From Clostridia bacterium (GTDB lineage Bacteria > Bacillota > Clostridia > Oscillospirales > Acutalibacteraceae), in assembly GCA_017471765.1 (NCBI GenBank), contig JAFURT010000001.1:1-64000 (forward strand): a DNA stretch of 64,000 bases, in the 5' to 3' direction. The position numbers and the translations under genes are program-made. How positions within the stretch are numbered: the stretch's first letter is position 1; each line of letters begins with the position of its first letter. This document shows positions 1 to 8,294 of this stretch, in pieces. The notes beneath the pieces were generated by a model that had not been told where the DNA came from, did not search any database, and saw only the letters and a list, made by a program, of their open reading frames with translations.

Positions 1-1497
1 GAAGGGGACGTCCTCAGCCTCTACGAATACGAGCGTATCCGCGGTGTGGTATTTACTGTCAGTGCGTGGTTACCTGCCGACTCCAAGGTGCTGTACCTGC
101 GGTGTCGTATTGAGAATACCGAGGACAGACAAAAGCCTATGTACTGGTGGTCCAATATCGCAGTTCCCGAGACCCCTGACACCCGTGTTATCGTACCTGC
201 AGAGGACTCTTTTCTTTGCTCCTATCAAGAGGATCATTATGTGCTGGATAAGGTAAGCATTCCCTATTCCCAGGGGACGGATATCTCCTATCCCGCTAAC
301 CTCAAGAATTCTCAGGACTTTTTCTACAAGATTCCCAAGGAGGAGGCGAAATGGATCGCCTCGGTGGAGAAGGACGGCATCGGATTGTTACAGTGCTCCA
401 CCGACAAGTTGATTGGTCGCAAAACCTTCCTGTGGGGACAGAATCCTGGTGGTCGTAACTGGAACCGCTTCCTGTCCGACCGGGATTTTCCCTATATTGA
501 GATTCAGGCCGGCCTGGCTCATACACAGCTGGAGCATATTCCTATGGAGGGGTGCAGCGAGTGGAGCTGGGTGGAGGCATACACTGCCATGGAAGGCGAC
601 CCTGCTCTGCTGTACAGCGAGGACTGGCAGACGGCGATGGGGGAGGTATCCCGCTACCTCTGTGAGCGAGTAGGGGATCCTCATACCCTGACCTTCCCCT
701 CGGAGGAGTCGGTGACCGCTCGCCATCTGCTGTTTTACGGCAGTGGCTGGGGTGCGCTGGAGGAGGCTGTTCGTCAGGCGCCTATCAGTCGCTATCATGC
801 CTTCCCCCGTGTCGAGGGGGAGACCGACCGTTGGCACACTCTGCTGGCTGAGGGGTGCTTTCCCGCTCCTGCAGGACGGCCTGCCCCCGACAGTTATGTG
901 ACGGGTGAGGCTTGGGCACAGCGGCTGGCAGCTCTGCCTGAGCAGAATTGGTATAGCTTGCTGCAGTTGGGTGTAGTACGGTATGCCGGGGGCGACCTTA
1001 AGGGCGCCGAGACGGCATGGCTGGCATCGCTGGAACAGGAAGAAAACGCTTGGGCACACCGCAATCTGGGTGCACTGTACAAGAATGAATACGGCAATCT
1101 GGAGACCGGCAAAGCGCACCTGCTGCGTGCGGTGGAGCTGGAGCAGAATTGCCGCTCGCTGTACGTGGAGTGTGGCAGCATGCTTACCTCCTGTGGTGAG
1201 GATGCTCGCTGGTTGGCGTTGTTTGACGATATGTCTGCCACTCTGCAGCAGGACGGTCGCTTGCGTTTGTACCGTGCTATTGCGCTGATGCATCTGGATC
1301 GCGTGGAGGAGTCAGCGGACATCCTCAACCCGGATTTTGTGATGAATGATATCAAAGAAGGTGAATTGTCGGTATCTGCGGTGTGGTTTGATCTGTACCG
1401 CCGCCTGTATGAGAAGCAGAACGGGGTGAACGACCCCGTAGCGGCTGACAAGGCATATCCCTTGCCACGTGCTTTGGACTTCCGCATGCATTTGTAA
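1..1497 (+). CDS. DUF5107/TPR protein, 5' end outside window
   Basis: The frame is open from base 1 (reads ...LYEYERIRG before the first internal Met-like codons), so the N-terminus lies upstream. The first ~270 visible residues are a beta-rich, Trp/Tyr/Pro-rich segment of the kind seen in DUF5107 proteins (a mutarotase-like sugar-binding sandwich). From about residue 290 it becomes helical, with TPR-like pairs (WYSLLQLGVVRYAGG, then AWAHRNLGALYKNEYGN). No signal peptide can be judged. It is the first visible gene of a plus-strand run of ten genes spaced by 0-14 bases, dominated by glycoside hydrolases, so a role in glycan recognition or breakdown is inferred. DUF5107 has no firmly known reaction to me. 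Confidence 0.7.
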   Translation, partial: EGDVLSLYEYERIRGVVFTVSAWLPADSKVLYLRCRIENTEDRQKPMYWWSNIAVPETPDTRVIVPAEDSFLCSYQEDHYVLDKVSIPYSQGTDISYPANLKNSQDFFYKIPKEEAKWIASVEKDGIGLLQCSTDKLIGRKTFLWGQNPGGRNWNRFLSDRDFPYIEIQAGLAHTQLEHIPMEGCSEWSWVEAYTAMEGDPALLYSEDWQTAMGEVSRYLCERVGDPHTLTFPSEESVTARHLLFYGSGWGALEEAVRQAPISRYHAFPRVEGETDRWHTLLAEGCFPAPAGRPAPDSYVTGEAWAQRLAALPEQNWYSLLQLGVVRYAGGDLKGAETAWLASLEQEENAWAHRNLGALYKNEYGNLETGKAHLLRAVELEQNCRSLYVECGSMLTSCGEDARWLALFDDMSATLQQDGRLRLYRAIALMHLDRVEESADILNPDFVMNDIKEGELSVSAVWFDLYRRLYEKQNGVNDPVAADKAYPLPRALDFRMHL

Positions 1498-1503
1498 GAG
1501 AGT

Positions 1504-2310
1504 ATGATAACCTTTTATTTCTTGGGCAACACCACCTCAACCCAGATGTTGGGGTGTGTGCTGCTTACCCCCCATAACGTCGTGGTGTTTGATGGTGGGT
1601 TGCCGGCGGATGCAGCGCAGCTGACGACATTGCTGCGACAGCATGGCCGCCATCATGTGGATGCTTGGTTTTTTACCCATCCCCACGGGGACCATATCGG
1701 TGCCTTTACGGAGGTGCGGGATGTTACCGTGGGAACGCTGTATCATCACTTCCCTTCGTGGGAGATGCTGTATGCTTACGGCGCACGAGGCGATGCGGAA
1801 AAGGGAATGTGGCAGCGGATGGAGGAACTTTGTGCCACCTATCCAACGGTACAGTTGCAGCAGAATGACACCTTCTCCTTTGATGAGGCGGTGGTGTCGG
1901 TCTTGCGGGTGTTTGCCCCCCGCATCCGTGAGAATGCGATTAACAACAGTTCTACCGTCTACCGTATTGACACCCCTCATAGGAGCGTGTTGCTCTTGGG
2001 TGATCTGGGGGCGGAGGGTGGCAGAGCGTTGCAGGCCGCTTGTCCAGCCCGACGGCTGTCAGCCGACTATACCCAGCTGGCGCATCATGGGCAGGGCGGA
2101 GTGGATCGAGCGTTTTACGAGTACATCCGTCCGCAGCGTTGCCTGTGGGCAACCCCCGCCTGGTTGTGGGAGAACGACAATGGCGGCGGACCTAATAGCG
2201 GGCCGTGGAAAACGGGGGAGACCCGCCGATGGATGCAGGAACTGGGTGTGACGGAACACATTGTTCAGAAAGATGGAACGGCAGAGATCGTTCTGTTTGA
2301 AGGAGAATGA
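1504..2310 (+). CDS. Metallo-beta-lactamase-fold hydrolase
   Basis: 268 residues. The metal-binding signature THPHGDH lies at residues 58-64 (H59, H61, D63, H64), followed by LLLGDLG (bridging Asp) and LAHHGQGG (third His ligand), the classical order of a dinuclear-metal MBL hydrolase. A single domain with no export signal, so cytoplasmic. It starts 6 bases after the DUF5107 stop, and its own stop overlaps the region of the next start. The family covers lactonases, phosphodiesterases and nucleases; the substrate cannot be told from sequence. Operon context suggests a sugar-derived ester, lactone or phosphodiester. Confidence 0.75.
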   Translation: MITFYFLGNTTSTQMLGCVLLTPHNVVVFDGGLPADAAQLTTLLRQHGRHHVDAWFFTHPHGDHIGAFTEVRDVTVGTLYHHFPSWEMLYAYGARGDAEKGMWQRMEELCATYPTVQLQQNDTFSFDEAVVSVLRVFAPRIRENAINNSSTVYRIDTPHRSVLLLGDLGAEGGRALQAACPARRLSADYTQLAHHGQGGVDRAFYEYIRPQRCLWATPAWLWENDNGGGPNSGPWKTGETRRWMQELGVTEHIVQKDGTAEIVLFEGE

Positions 2311-2312
2311 AT

Positions 2313-3017
2313 ATGAAAGATTTTCAGGAAAACATCGTCCCTGCCCGGGGACAAAACATAAAGGATTTTTTCCTTCTCAAGGAAGGGAGAGGGCCGGCGG
2401 TGCTGTTTATCGGCAATTCCATTGCTAAGCACGCACCCCGTCCTGAAATCGGTTGGTATCGGGACTGCGGTATGGCCGCTTCTTGCGAGGAGAAAGACTA
2501 TGTGCATCTTCTGATGGCACGTATCGAGTCACTTTACCCTGATGCTTCCTTTGCGGTGCTGTCTGCTTCGCGGTATGCTACCTGCTTCTATGAAAAGACG
2601 CCTGCCGACCTGTACGGAGAGCAGCCGCCCTTCCGCCCCGATCTGGTGTATATGTTTATCGGTGCCAACGTGCCGTTTCCCTATGACACTGAGGCGAATC
2701 CGCCCAAGACCTACGGACAGGCGTATGAGGATTTGCGGAATTATTTTGACAAGGAAGGAAAGACGGTGTTTTTCCATTCTCAGGGTTTCTATCTGCGCCC
2801 CAACCTGGATGCGGAAAAGGAACAGGTAAGCCGTAAGTACGGCGACTCTTTTATCTCGATTGCGGATTTTCGGGAGTTGCCTGAAACCCACGGAGAGTTC
2901 AACCATCCAAGCGACTATGGCATGCAGCGGATTGCCGATCGGTTCTGGGAAGTATCGGAAAAAGCTGTAAACCAAATTACCTTTACACCTGAAGGAGATG
3001 TTATCTATGGCAAATAA
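2313..3017 (+). CDS. SGNH/GDSL-type esterase-like protein
   Basis: About 234 residues. VLFIGNSIAKH gives the block-I Gly-Asn-Ser with the likely nucleophile at Ser36; MFIGAN supplies the block-III Gly/Asn, and FNHPSDYGM near residue 200 supplies the catalytic Asp/His pair typical of SGNH hydrolases. The start at 2313 is preferred over an ATG at 2307 because AAGGAG at 2300-2305 leaves 7 bases before 2313 but only one before 2307. The gene end overlaps the next start by 11 bases. Deacetylation of a glycan is the likely role given the neighbours; substrate unknown. Confidence 0.65.
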   Translation: MKDFQENIVPARGQNIKDFFLLKEGRGPAVLFIGNSIAKHAPRPEIGWYRDCGMAASCEEKDYVHLLMARIESLYPDASFAVLSASRYATCFYEKTPADLYGEQPPFRPDLVYMFIGANVPFPYDTEANPPKTYGQAYEDLRNYFDKEGKTVFFHSQGFYLRPNLDAEKEQVSRKYGDSFISIADFRELPETHGEFNHPSDYGMQRIADRFWEVSEKAVNQITFTPEGDVIYGK

Positions 3018-4194
3018 ACCCGTCAACTCGTGGAAACAGCACGAATTTATCATCTCGGCCTATCATACCCGCAGCGGTACCAAGCCGGAGGTGTTGCCGA
3101 AATCCTTTACCAATCTCAAACAGGCAGGTATCAACCTGCTGATTCCCTGTGATATTCCTACTGTGGAGCAGGAACTGGAAACTTTCCACCTGTTGGAGGA
3201 GGTTGGACTGCCCTTTTTGGCGGCCAGCAAGTCGGTGTTTTGCGAAAAGCGCATCGACTCGGAGGAGGCCTTTGCTGCCTATGCGGAGGCGGTGAGGGAT
3301 CTTAAAACCTGCTACGGCTACTATATTTGGGACGAGCCGAAGGAGGAGAAGTTCGGGGACATTCGCTACAATCACGAACTGGTGGAGAAATATGACCCCG
3401 GCAAAGCCACTTATGTGTGCCTGTTGCCCAGTTACGGTCCTTTCTATTGGGAGCAGGAAGACAATTCCGGCACCTACTGTAAACATGTAGACGATTTCTG
3501 CGCGATTGCCCGGCCGGCTGTTCTCTCCAATGACTACTATCCCTACAGCGACGAGAATACCGACCTGGTCCACCATAATATTTGGCGGGATATGGGGTAT
3601 TTGCGTGTGAAATCTTTGGAGTGCGATATTCCCTATTGGCACGTGTTTCAGGCCATCTGTGGTTTGTATGACCACAGTTACGGTTTCCTGACGCCGGAGC
3701 GGATCGCAGTTCAGATGAACTGTGCTTTGGCTCACGGTGCGGCAGGTGTCAGTTACTTTATCAGCACGAAAATTTTGGTGGATTGGGACGGCGAGCCTTC
3801 CTCCATTTATGATGGTCTAACCGCGGTAAATAAGCGTGTCAAGGCGATGGGTGACCAGCTGCTGCCCGCCACCTCGGTGGCAGTGTATCACGGTGGTCTG
3901 GAGGAGGACCTGCGGAAGAAATACTATGCCGACGACATTGCCGTCTCGCCGGTGCTGTCCTCTCTGCCCGATAAGCTGTTGGCGGGTGTGTTTGAGGCGC
4001 CCGACGGAGCCGAACTGCTGTTTATTGCCAATAAAGATTATAAAAGCGCCGTCAGCGGAGAGATTGGTTTGCGCGGCGACTTTGTCGTGTCGGTGTTTAA
4101 TGAGAACAACGAGTACGAGGCGGTAGCGGTTGCCGTTGGGCGTCTGCCCGTCACGGTGGCACCCGGTGGTGCGGTGTTGTATCGTTTAGGGTGA
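3007..4194 (+). CDS. Putative TIM-barrel glycoside hydrolase
   Basis: 395 residues, no signal peptide. The pattern of short beta strands alternating with helices (NLKQAGINLLIPCDIP, LPFLAASKSVF, CYGYYIWDEP, AAGVSYFIS) fits a TIM barrel; the Glu of YYIWDEP is at the position of a catalytic carboxylate in GH-A clan enzymes. The last ~110 residues (VAVYHGGLEEDL, then LLFIANKDYKSAVSG) read as a C-terminal beta domain. Start chosen at 3007 rather than 2998: GAAGGAG is only one base before 2998. No named GH family could be assigned by eye; it could also be a non-catalytic homologue. Confidence 0.55.
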   Translation: MANKPVNSWKQHEFIISAYHTRSGTKPEVLPKSFTNLKQAGINLLIPCDIPTVEQELETFHLLEEVGLPFLAASKSVFCEKRIDSEEAFAAYAEAVRDLKTCYGYYIWDEPKEEKFGDIRYNHELVEKYDPGKATYVCLLPSYGPFYWEQEDNSGTYCKHVDDFCAIARPAVLSNDYYPYSDENTDLVHHNIWRDMGYLRVKSLECDIPYWHVFQAICGLYDHSYGFLTPERIAVQMNCALAHGAAGVSYFISTKILVDWDGEPSSIYDGLTAVNKRVKAMGDQLLPATSVAVYHGGLEEDLRKKYYADDIAVSPVLSSLPDKLLAGVFEAPDGAELLFIANKDYKSAVSGEIGLRGDFVVSVFNENNEYEAVAVAVGRLPVTVAPGGAVLYRLG

Positions 4195-4199
4195 GTGCT

Positions 4200-6659
4200 A
4201 TGAATGAGATTTTGCGGTATTATGAAGATTTTTCGGTATATTCAGCCGCGTTAGCAGTGGGGGAAGCTGCGTGGTTTGATTACCAAGCCCCCTCCAGCAT
4301 GCACTCAGGGATAACCCAGTGGGCATACGGCACCCGTGTAACCCGTCGCTGTGTTTCCCTGTCCCGTTTAGGGACGGTGGAGGCTACTGTAACTGTTCCC
4401 AACGGTGGGGATCGCTATTGGATTAAGCTGACCGCCTGCCTGGAGGAGTGGCAGAAGTATTGGAATGACATCACCGTGTCGGTGAACGGGCAGGTAATCG
4501 CTCAGCAGGAGCGAGAACTATTCGAAAATGTCAACCTTGGCTGGCCCGGGGTATATTATCCTGTGCCCGCAGGGGTGATGCGTGATGGCGAGAACATGGT
4601 CACCGTTTGTACTGCCGATACTAACGACGCAGGACTGCTGCTGGCATCGGTAGAGGTGGTATCTCTGCCTGCTATTCCACCCTACGCCCAGATTTCCTAT
4701 GTGCAGGTGGCACGGCTGGGGGAACGGTACGGGGTGGCATTTTCTGCCTCCCGTGAGGACTTTGTGCGGGTAGAGAATGAGGTCAATTGTACCTTGACGG
4801 ATGTTCGTTTTTTTGCCCCCGACCTGCTGATGTTGCAGTTCTGCTCCGCGCAGGAGGGGGATGCCTCCTGCCGTGTGGTATTCGCAGACCGCACGGTGGA
4901 GGCGAAGCTGCCCCGTATCTATCGCAATGAGGATTTCTGTCTGGTAGGCGTGGACAGCGACGACCACCGCCACGATCTATCCGACGAGGCGGATCGCATC
5001 CCACGCATCTTTGCGCTGTCCGGGATGGGAAACTATTTTCAGTTCCGCCCTCAGCGCCCTCGCAACCATTATGAGTTGGCTCCTGCCTCTGCGTGGGAAC
5101 AGCGGTTGGGTCTGCTCACTGCTTTCGGTAATCGCATTGGTTTGACCGACCCAAATAAAATGTTGCCGCAGATCCCCGCATTGGCAGGGGACGCCTTTTT
5201 TATGACCCATGTGCACGAGCCGTATCTGTTCTTCAATCTTCGTTTGGGCGAGTTTGAGGAAGTGCGCCGCCTGTATCTCCACGATAACGAGGCGGTGCTG
5301 GGCTCTGAGAGCTTTGGCGAGTCAGAGGTGATTTTTCGTGATGTGTTACGAAGACGCAAGGCGATGGTAGGGGACAGTGGGCTGAATTGTTCCATCGGTT
5401 CTCCCAGTCTGCTCAGTATATATGAGTCGGACGTGGATTTTGAGTATATTACGCTGGAGCCTGTGAGCAATATAAACCTGCTGGTCGGCACGTTGCGCAA
5501 CAAACAGAAATGGGGAGCCCATCTGCCGCCGGACTGGTATTTTGGTGTGCCGGTAGACGCCTGCAAGGCGAGAAAAGCCCGTTTAGCAATGCAGTATCTG
5601 TATCTAAACGGCGCCTCGTATGTGTATTTTGAAAACGCTACCTTTAAAACTAATGCCATGGAGCGAGTGGATTGGGAGAGTGAGTATTGCCGTCTCAATC
5701 GGCAATATCTGCGTGATTTTTACACCTACACCGTACAGCATCCCCGTGAGGGGGAACTGTTGGTGGACAAGGCGGTGGTGTACGGCAACCACGAGCATTT
5801 TTATTGGCAAAACGACGACCGTATTGCGGAACTGAACGCGGACGGTGACTGGGACTCCAAGGTGTGGGGTAAGTGGGAGGACACCCATCGGGATTGCTGG
5901 AAAGCGATTCGCGGTTGGTTGCCCCATGCGGCCCAGCAGGAGACCTGTCCCTCGCCGATGAATAAACACCTTTTCAGCGGCACCCCCTACGGCGAGGTGG
6001 ATATTGTCACTGCCACACAGGATTGGTCGGGGTACAAGACCGTAGCGTTCCTCGGCTGGAATACGATGGACGATGGGATGATGGAGAAAATGAAGGAGTA
6101 TGTGACGCAGGGCGGCACCTTATTTGTTTCCTACTGTCATTTTAATCGTACCGATCGCAATGACCGTCCGATGACCTTCCCTACAACCCAGGAGATGGCG
6201 TGGCTGGGGGTAGAAATCGGGGAGATGTACTGCCCGGAAGGGGAAATCTCGCTGGATGGACAGGCGGTAGCCTGCGCCGATACCTCTGTTTCTGCTGTGG
6301 TTTGTACGGGCGGCGAGGCGGTGGTTGTCGATGGGCAAGGACGTAGGCTGGTCGTTCGCACCACCTATGGGAAAGGAACGGTGTATTTTGCCGCGTTCAA
6401 GGACTATTTCACCTCCGCATGGGCGGTCGAAACGGTGCAGGCGCTGTTGCGTCGTATTGGGGAGGACGGAACTGTCCGTTGCGACAACCCCAACGTGGCC
6501 TTTACCCGTCGCCGTCTGGCGGATGGACGAATGCAGATCGACTTGTTGAATATGAACTGCGCCGCAGAGAACGGCGAAGAAGCTTTTACCCTCACAGTGG
6601 ACGGACACACGGCATGTGGACGGGTCAAAGAAGGTGAACCCTATACCGTGGTTGTATAA
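4200..6659 (+). CDS. Large glycoside-hydrolase-like protein with GATase-like domain
   Basis: 819 residues. The N-terminal ~240 residues are beta-rich with a jelly-roll look (RYWIKLTACLEEWQKYWND). A central region with several acidic and aromatic clusters (GVDSDDHRHDLSDEADRIPR; FMTHVHEPYLFFNLRLGEF; YLNGASYVYFENATF) resembles a barrel-type hydrolase. Residues ~600-700 (TVAFLGWNTMDDGMMEKM, GGTLFVSYCHFN) look like the class I glutamine-amidotransferase-like trimerisation fold found in GH42-type proteins, and the end (MQIDLLNMN) is a small beta domain. Start 4200 has AGGGTGAG upstream; a GTG at 4191 overlaps the previous stop. No secretion signal. Family uncertain. Confidence 0.5.
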   Translation: MNEILRYYEDFSVYSAALAVGEAAWFDYQAPSSMHSGITQWAYGTRVTRRCVSLSRLGTVEATVTVPNGGDRYWIKLTACLEEWQKYWNDITVSVNGQVIAQQERELFENVNLGWPGVYYPVPAGVMRDGENMVTVCTADTNDAGLLLASVEVVSLPAIPPYAQISYVQVARLGERYGVAFSASREDFVRVENEVNCTLTDVRFFAPDLLMLQFCSAQEGDASCRVVFADRTVEAKLPRIYRNEDFCLVGVDSDDHRHDLSDEADRIPRIFALSGMGNYFQFRPQRPRNHYELAPASAWEQRLGLLTAFGNRIGLTDPNKMLPQIPALAGDAFFMTHVHEPYLFFNLRLGEFEEVRRLYLHDNEAVLGSESFGESEVIFRDVLRRRKAMVGDSGLNCSIGSPSLLSIYESDVDFEYITLEPVSNINLLVGTLRNKQKWGAHLPPDWYFGVPVDACKARKARLAMQYLYLNGASYVYFENATFKTNAMERVDWESEYCRLNRQYLRDFYTYTVQHPREGELLVDKAVVYGNHEHFYWQNDDRIAELNADGDWDSKVWGKWEDTHRDCWKAIRGWLPHAAQQETCPSPMNKHLFSGTPYGEVDIVTATQDWSGYKTVAFLGWNTMDDGMMEKMKEYVTQGGTLFVSYCHFNRTDRNDRPMTFPTTQEMAWLGVEIGEMYCPEGEISLDGQAVACADTSVSAVVCTGGEAVVVDGQGRRLVVRTTYGKGTVYFAAFKDYFTSAWAVETVQALLRRIGEDGTVRCDNPNVAFTRRRLADGRMQIDLLNMNCAAENGEEAFTLTVDGHTACGRVKEGEPYTVVV

Positions 6660-6671
6660 GGAGAAATTAGG

Positions 6672-8288
6672 ATGATCTTACCTCGTGTAAAAAAAGAAAC
6701 CCTCGGACAAAACACAGTGCGTTTGTCTCCGTGCATTTGTTTGACGGCGCCTGCCACTCATCGGGAGAATGCTGCTCGGTTGCTGTCGCTGTTTCTGCCC
6801 CAATGTGTTGTGACGGAGGATGGAGCGGTATCGCTTACTGTCTGGCAGGAAGATGTTGTGGGCGAGGAAGCCTACCGCTTATGTATCCATGACGGCAAGG
6901 TTGAGCTTGTCTATGCCGATTATGCCGGGCTGCGCAATGGATTGGCCGCTTTTTCGATGGTTGTTCGTGTGGAAGAGGGGCTGTTGGTGCTTACCGACAC
7001 GGAGATCGAGGATAGCCCTACGGTGAAGTTCCGCGGTGTGATGCTGGATCTGGCTCGTGGCGTCAAGCCCTTTGATCAGCTGAAAGAGGATATGGTGCTC
7101 ATCGCCAAGGCGCGAATGAATGTGCTGCACCTTCATCTGGCGGATGGCTCCGGTGTATGCTTTCGGATGGAGGCATTGCCCGAGGATTGCTACCTCAAGA
7201 ACGCCTACACCAAGGAGCAGATGCAGGAGCTGATTGCATTTGCTCAGTTGCTGGGCTTGCTGATTATCCCCGAATACGATATGCCTGCCCATTCGGATAC
7301 GTTGCTGCGAGTGTTTCCTCAGTTCCGCTGTGATACGGATGCGCCGGAGCCGCACAGCCGCTTTGTGACTTGCACGGCGACCCCCGAGGTGTATCTGTTG
7401 TTTGAGGCGATCATTCGGGAATTGGCTGAACTTTTCCCGGGACCCTATCTCCACGTGGGTGGAGATGAGCTGGACTTTGCCGACGTACCCCATTTGGGGG
7501 CGCTGTGCTATTGGAACAGCTGCAAAAAGTGTGCCGCCTTCCGTCGGGAGCACGGGCTTGCTGACCGGCAGGAGCAGTATTATTTCTTTATGAACCGCAT
7601 TTATGAGTATGTGAAGTCTACGGGGCGCACCATGATTATGTGGAGCGACCAGATTGACTGCACTCGCCCTGCAGGCCTGCCACAGGACATTATTATGGAG
7701 TTCTGGCGTGTGGCGGCTGAGGGACGTGGTCCTCACGATGGCTGTTCCATGAACGGACAGCTCTCCATGGGCTATACCGTCATCAACTCCTGGTATCCCC
7801 ATCTGTATGGGGATGAGGAGGAGTATCTCTCCTCCGAAAATTTGCGTACATGGCGCAACTATACCGCTCCTGCTTGCGATGACGCGTACCGTCGGCAGAT
7901 CATGGGTGACGAGGTGTGTTTCTGGAACTACGGCGATATGGGGGCGAAGTTTGCCCATTACGCCCACTCTTTCCCGTCGGCAGTGATGCTGGTGGGGGAT
8001 AAGCTGTGGAATCACGACGACCTGCCCTACGGCGAGGAATACGGCTGTGCTTTAACCCGTGCTTTGCTGGGAGCGAGTATCCCTAATGAGTTCAATGTGT
8101 TCCCTGCTATCGGCGACCTGCTACCGCCCCGTACCGAGGAGCTGGCTTACATTGACCGAGTGACCCTTTCCAATGAGCAACTGGCAGACATTCTGGCGAT
8201 ATTGGCTGAGGATGTATATATGGGTGGCGACCGCCGCCGTGCCGATGCCTATGCGAACTGTGTTCGTTATGTGCTGCAAAGAAGGTAA
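6672..8288 (+). CDS. GH20 beta-N-acetylhexosaminidase
   Basis: 538 residues. The N-terminal alpha/beta domain (GH20b-like) ends near residue 110 and is followed by the GH20 barrel opening VKFRGVMLDLARGVKPFD and MNVLHLHLADGSG. The catalytic pair is in YLHVGGDELDF with D265 and E266, the signature of substrate-assisted hexosaminidases. No signal peptide, so it probably acts on imported oligosaccharides. It would release terminal GlcNAc or GalNAc. Good AAGGAG site before ATG; 12-base gap from the upstream gene and 6 to the next. Confidence 0.85.
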   Translation: MILPRVKKETLGQNTVRLSPCICLTAPATHRENAARLLSLFLPQCVVTEDGAVSLTVWQEDVVGEEAYRLCIHDGKVELVYADYAGLRNGLAAFSMVVRVEEGLLVLTDTEIEDSPTVKFRGVMLDLARGVKPFDQLKEDMVLIAKARMNVLHLHLADGSGVCFRMEALPEDCYLKNAYTKEQMQELIAFAQLLGLLIIPEYDMPAHSDTLLRVFPQFRCDTDAPEPHSRFVTCTATPEVYLLFEAIIRELAELFPGPYLHVGGDELDFADVPHLGALCYWNSCKKCAAFRREHGLADRQEQYYFFMNRIYEYVKSTGRTMIMWSDQIDCTRPAGLPQDIIMEFWRVAAEGRGPHDGCSMNGQLSMGYTVINSWYPHLYGDEEEYLSSENLRTWRNYTAPACDDAYRRQIMGDEVCFWNYGDMGAKFAHYAHSFPSAVMLVGDKLWNHDDLPYGEEYGCALTRALLGASIPNEFNVFPAIGDLLPPRTEELAYIDRVTLSNEQLADILAILAEDVYMGGDRRRADAYANCVRYVLQRR

Positions 8289-8294
8289 GTTTTC

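Noticed and set aside
6879..8015. 378-codon open frame opposite the GH20 gene (minus)
   Set aside because: No ribosome site and no family resemblance; the sense frame carries full GH20 motifs.
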